Position numbers and translations under genes: made by a program
Shown: piece after piece, positions 61,970 to 64,000 of the stretch
How positions within the stretch are numbered: the stretch's first letter is position 1
Layout of the letters: the number at the start of each line of letters is the position of its first letter
The notes under the pieces: generated by a model
The model's input: the letters and a program-made list of their open reading frames with translations, nothing else
Told to the model about the DNA's origin: nothing
Databases searched by the model: none
From: an uncultured Clostridia bacterium
Lineage (GTDB): Bacteria > Bacillota > Clostridia > Oscillospirales > Acutalibacteraceae
DNA length: 64,000 bases
Assembly: GCA_946183365.1 (NCBI GenBank)
Contig: CAMHAH010000007.1
Location: forward strand, 1-64,000
Reading direction: 5' to 3'

Positions 61970-62947
61970 TTACAGATAATGCGCTCTGAGCTCGTCAGCT
62001 GATTTAGCTGAAAGATAAGCGGGAGCTATATCGAGAACGGTCTTGGCGCCGTTCATTCCCTCTTTGTTCATTCGGTACGCGGCTCTCGCGCAGGCGACCA
62101 GTACAGAACCCGTGAACTCGGGATTTGAGTCGAGCTTAAGGCTGTACTCGATAACGTGCTTCACTCCGTCTGAGGTGGTACCGCTGTGGATGACGGAACC
62201 GCCGTGAGGCAGACCGCTGTGGTCGCGCTTCATCTCTTCTTCGGTAATGAAGTGAACGGTAGTATCATAGTCGGAGAAGTAGTTGGGCATAGTCTTGATA
62301 GCGGTCTCGATAGCCGCCTTATCAGCGCCGTCCTCAGCTACGACAAAGCACTCTCTGGTGTGCTTCTCGCGTGTGGTGAGCTCGGGGTTAGAGCCGCTGC
62401 GAACAGCCTCAAGAGCTTTCTCGACAGGGATAGTATACTGGCGGGCGTCCTTAACGCCCTCGATACGGCGGACAGCGTCTGAGTGACCCTGGCTGACGCC
62501 CTTGCCCCAGAAGGTATACGCCTGACCGTCGGGCAGGACAGAATCCGCGTATACGCGGCTGATAGAAAACATACCGGGATCCCAGCCCGCTGAAATTATA
62601 CCGATCTTGCCCGCCTTTTTAGCGGCAGCGTCAACATTCGCGAAATGGGTCGGGATATTTGCGTGGGTGTCAAAGCTGTCGATAACATTGTAAAGAGCGG
62701 CGAACTTCGGCGTCATACCGGGCAGGTCTGTAGCGGAACCGCCGCAGATGATAAGAACGTCGATATCCTCCTTGCCCTGCTCAAGCTGAGCGGCTGAGCG
62801 AACCTCTACACCCTCGGTGTTGATCTTGAGCGACGAGGGGTCGCGGCGGGTATAAACGCTTACGAGTTCCATATCCGCGTTCTTCTTGATAGCAGCCTCA
62901 ACGCCTCTGCCGAGGTTGCCGTAGCCTAAAATACCGATTTTGATCAT
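61970..62947 (-). CDS. ddh: meso-Diaminopimelate D-dehydrogenase
   Basis: 325 aa. The NADPH fold starts KIGILGYGNLGRGVEAAI; CGGSATDLPGM, NVIDSFDTHANIP, ISAGWDPGMFSISR and WGKGVSQGHSDAVRRI are hallmark segments of this enzyme. It makes meso-diaminopimelate directly from tetrahydrodipicolinate, NADPH and ammonia, for lysine and peptidoglycan. GGAGG precedes the ATG. A short hairpin (arms GTCCG and CGGAC) lies in the leader at 62972-62989. Confidence 0.95.
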   Translation of the reverse strand: MIKIGILGYGNLGRGVEAAIKKNADMELVSVYTRRDPSSLKINTEGVEVRSAAQLEQGKEDIDVLIICGGSATDLPGMTPKFAALYNVIDSFDTHANIPTHFANVDAAAKKAGKIGIISAGWDPGMFSISRVYADSVLPDGQAYTFWGKGVSQGHSDAVRRIEGVKDARQYTIPVEKALEAVRSGSNPELTTREKHTRECFVVAEDGADKAAIETAIKTMPNYFSDYDTTVHFITEEEMKRDHSGLPHGGSVIHSGTTSDGVKHVIEYSLKLDSNPEFTGSVLVACARAAYRMNKEGMNGAKTVLDIAPAYLSAKSADELRAHYL

Positions 62948-63011
62948 ACATATACCTCCATATTATTATTTGTCCGGATAAATACGGACTTTTTTTGTAA
63001 AATACTTTATC

Positions 63012-63040
63012 ATTTTACCACTTAAAAGCAATGATGTCAA
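63012..63040 (-). promoter_or_regulatory. Promoter of ddh
   Basis: Minus-strand TTGACA (63035-63040), exactly 17 bases, TAAAAT (63012-63017), about 65 bases before the ddh start. Confidence 0.7.
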
Positions 63041-63101
63041 TCAGATCGTTAAAAGTTTATTTATCTTACAGATCATATACAGTCTTTTCTGACAAATATG
63101 A

Positions 63102-64000
63102 TCAAAGCAGCTCGATAGCCTCAATAAGCGGGCCTATGACCTGCTTCTTGCGGCTGACCACCTTGGGCAGGATAACGCTGTTGTCCGTGCACTCCTGCTC
63201 AAAAGCAGCCTGTACAACGCCCTTCGCTCCCTGACCGACAAAGAGCAGCTCGGTGCTCTCGTCAAATATATTGGTGAGCATCATAAACAGCATATCGGCG
63301 CCCGACGCGGGCAGGAGCTCTTCCATATATGGCAGCATCTTATCCTTGACCTTAGAGAGCTCCTTACTGCTGACGCTGGTGACCTGAGAAATAGTGATCC
63401 TTTGCTTCTCGGCTTTAAACGCCTTGCAGTCGATATGGAATATCTCTTCGGGAGTTTTCTTGCCGAGGCGAGATCCCGCGTTGAACATTGCGAGAGCATA
63501 TTCCTCGATATTTATACCCGCCTTTTCAGCCAATGAGCGGGCTACGCTCTCATCGACCGAAGTACAGGTAGGCGAGCGGAACATAAGGGTATCGGATATT
63601 ATAGCCGAGCACAGAAGCCCCGCTACGGTAGGCTCTATCTCGATATCGTTTTCACGGAACATCAAAGTGATTATGGTAGCGGTACAGCCCAGCGGCTGAT
63701 TGCGGAAGTAGATAGGGTTCATGGTCTCAACCGAGTCGATACGGTGATGATCTATGACCTCGACCACCTCGGCTGAGCGGATACCGTCGACAGCCTGACC
63801 CTTTTCGTTATGGTCGACAAGAATGACCCTGCGGCGGTCGATATCGAGCAGGTTGCGCTGAGACATCATACCGACATATTTGCCGTCGTTATCCATGATC
63901 GGGAAATACCTGACCCTGAGCTTTGAGACCGTAGCGCGCACATCGGCAACGGTATCGTCAAGGCTGAACGTGATAATACCGTCCTTGCGCATAATATGAC
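63102..64000 (-). CDS. ppaC: Manganese-type family II inorganic pyrophosphatase with CBS domain, C-terminal part
   Basis: The frame is open through the right window edge, so the N-terminus is missing. The visible part begins in a CBS domain (IITFSLDDTVADVRATVSKL and MSQRNLLDI) that is inserted in this regulated subtype. Then the DHH motif EVIDHHRIDSV, NQPLGCTATII, the DHHA2 domain and the C-terminal SRKKQVIGPLIEAI. CBS-type family II enzymes hydrolyse pyrophosphate and are controlled by adenine nucleotides. It lies upstream of ddh on the same strand with 154 bases between, so it is a separate unit. Confidence 0.93.
   Translation of the reverse strand, partial: HIMRKDGIITFSLDDTVADVRATVSKLRVRYFPIMDNDGKYVGMMSQRNLLDIDRRRVILVDHNEKGQAVDGIRSAEVVEVIDHHRIDSVETMNPIYFRNQPLGCTATIITLMFRENDIEIEPTVAGLLCSAIISDTLMFRSPTCTSVDESVARSLAEKAGINIEEYALAMFNAGSRLGKKTPEEIFHIDCKAFKAEKQRITISQVTSVSSKELSKVKDKMLPYMEELLPASGADMLFMMLTNIFDESTELLFVGQGAKGVVQAAFEQECTDNSVILPKVVSRKKQVIGPLIEAIELL

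Overview
This window looks like a chromosomal segment of an anaerobic gut Firmicute of the Oscillospiraceae, most likely a Ruminococcus-type bacterium. That assignment is inference. It rests on ruminococcal-style dockerins (paired GDxxxDG...DATxIQR repeats) on three secreted proteins and one remnant, on strong GGAGG ribosome sites, on TTGACA-N17-TATAAT type promoters, on meso-diaminopimelate dehydrogenase and on a complete F-type ATP synthase operon. I found no rRNA, tRNA or CRISPR array.

Layout. 1-1.4 kb: debris of a mobilizable element (LexA-like gene start, MobC with a replaced 3' end). 1.4-4.1 kb: YhgE/Pip-type membrane protein and a partner. 4.2-10.8 kb: atpB-E-F-(HA)-G-D-C on the minus strand. 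This operon has two structural oddities: the delta and alpha subunits are one polypeptide, and the c subunit is a tandem double proteolipid. 10.8-13.3 kb: a flavodoxin, then a LytS-like kinase with a receiver-HTH(XRE) regulator. 13.3-29.8 kb: a surface-protein region. It holds a 1662-aa PI-PLC/beta-helix protein and a 2149-aa beta-helix protein in convergent orientation. They share a C-terminal domain of about 290 aa, and each is followed by a paralogous 40-aa peptide gene. Between them lies an island made of a pyrophosphatase remnant, a truncated serine recombinase, a structured intergenic segment and three small genes. A third, frameshifted and truncated beta-helix gene follows.

29.9-35.5 kb: an O-acetyltransferase, a PrsW-like protease, lipoproteins, a YdcF-like protein, membrane proteins and an L,D-transpeptidase, which suggests envelope work. 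35.8-37.3 kb: two dockerin/surface-protein remnants fused head to head and hit by a small repeat element. 37.4-44.7 kb: a run of small minus-strand accessory genes (flavin-binding proteins, methyltransferase, HTH regulators, PAP2, GNAT, hydrolase, TetR). The tetR gene has a consensus promoter with two palindromic operators. 44.9-55.9 kb: a dockerin beta-helix protein, a secreted esterase and a 2243-aa GDSL-lipase/dockerin protein. 55.9-64 kb: an acyl-CoA synthetase, aldose 1-epimerase, a metallophosphoesterase translationally coupled to a dockerin-bearing endonuclease I, diaminopimelate dehydrogenase and the C-terminal part of a CBS-containing family II pyrophosphatase.

A short terminal-inverted-repeat element of about 157 bp occurs three times intact and once as a fragment (36.7, 37.2, 47.7 and 59.3 kb), each intact copy flanked by TTA. 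The most promising candidates for something undescribed are the peptide-plus-giant-surface-protein pairs with their nearby kinase/regulator, and the rearranged ATP synthase. Several genes carry one-base lesions (homopolymer frameshifts, a lost start codon). These may be real decay or consensus errors.
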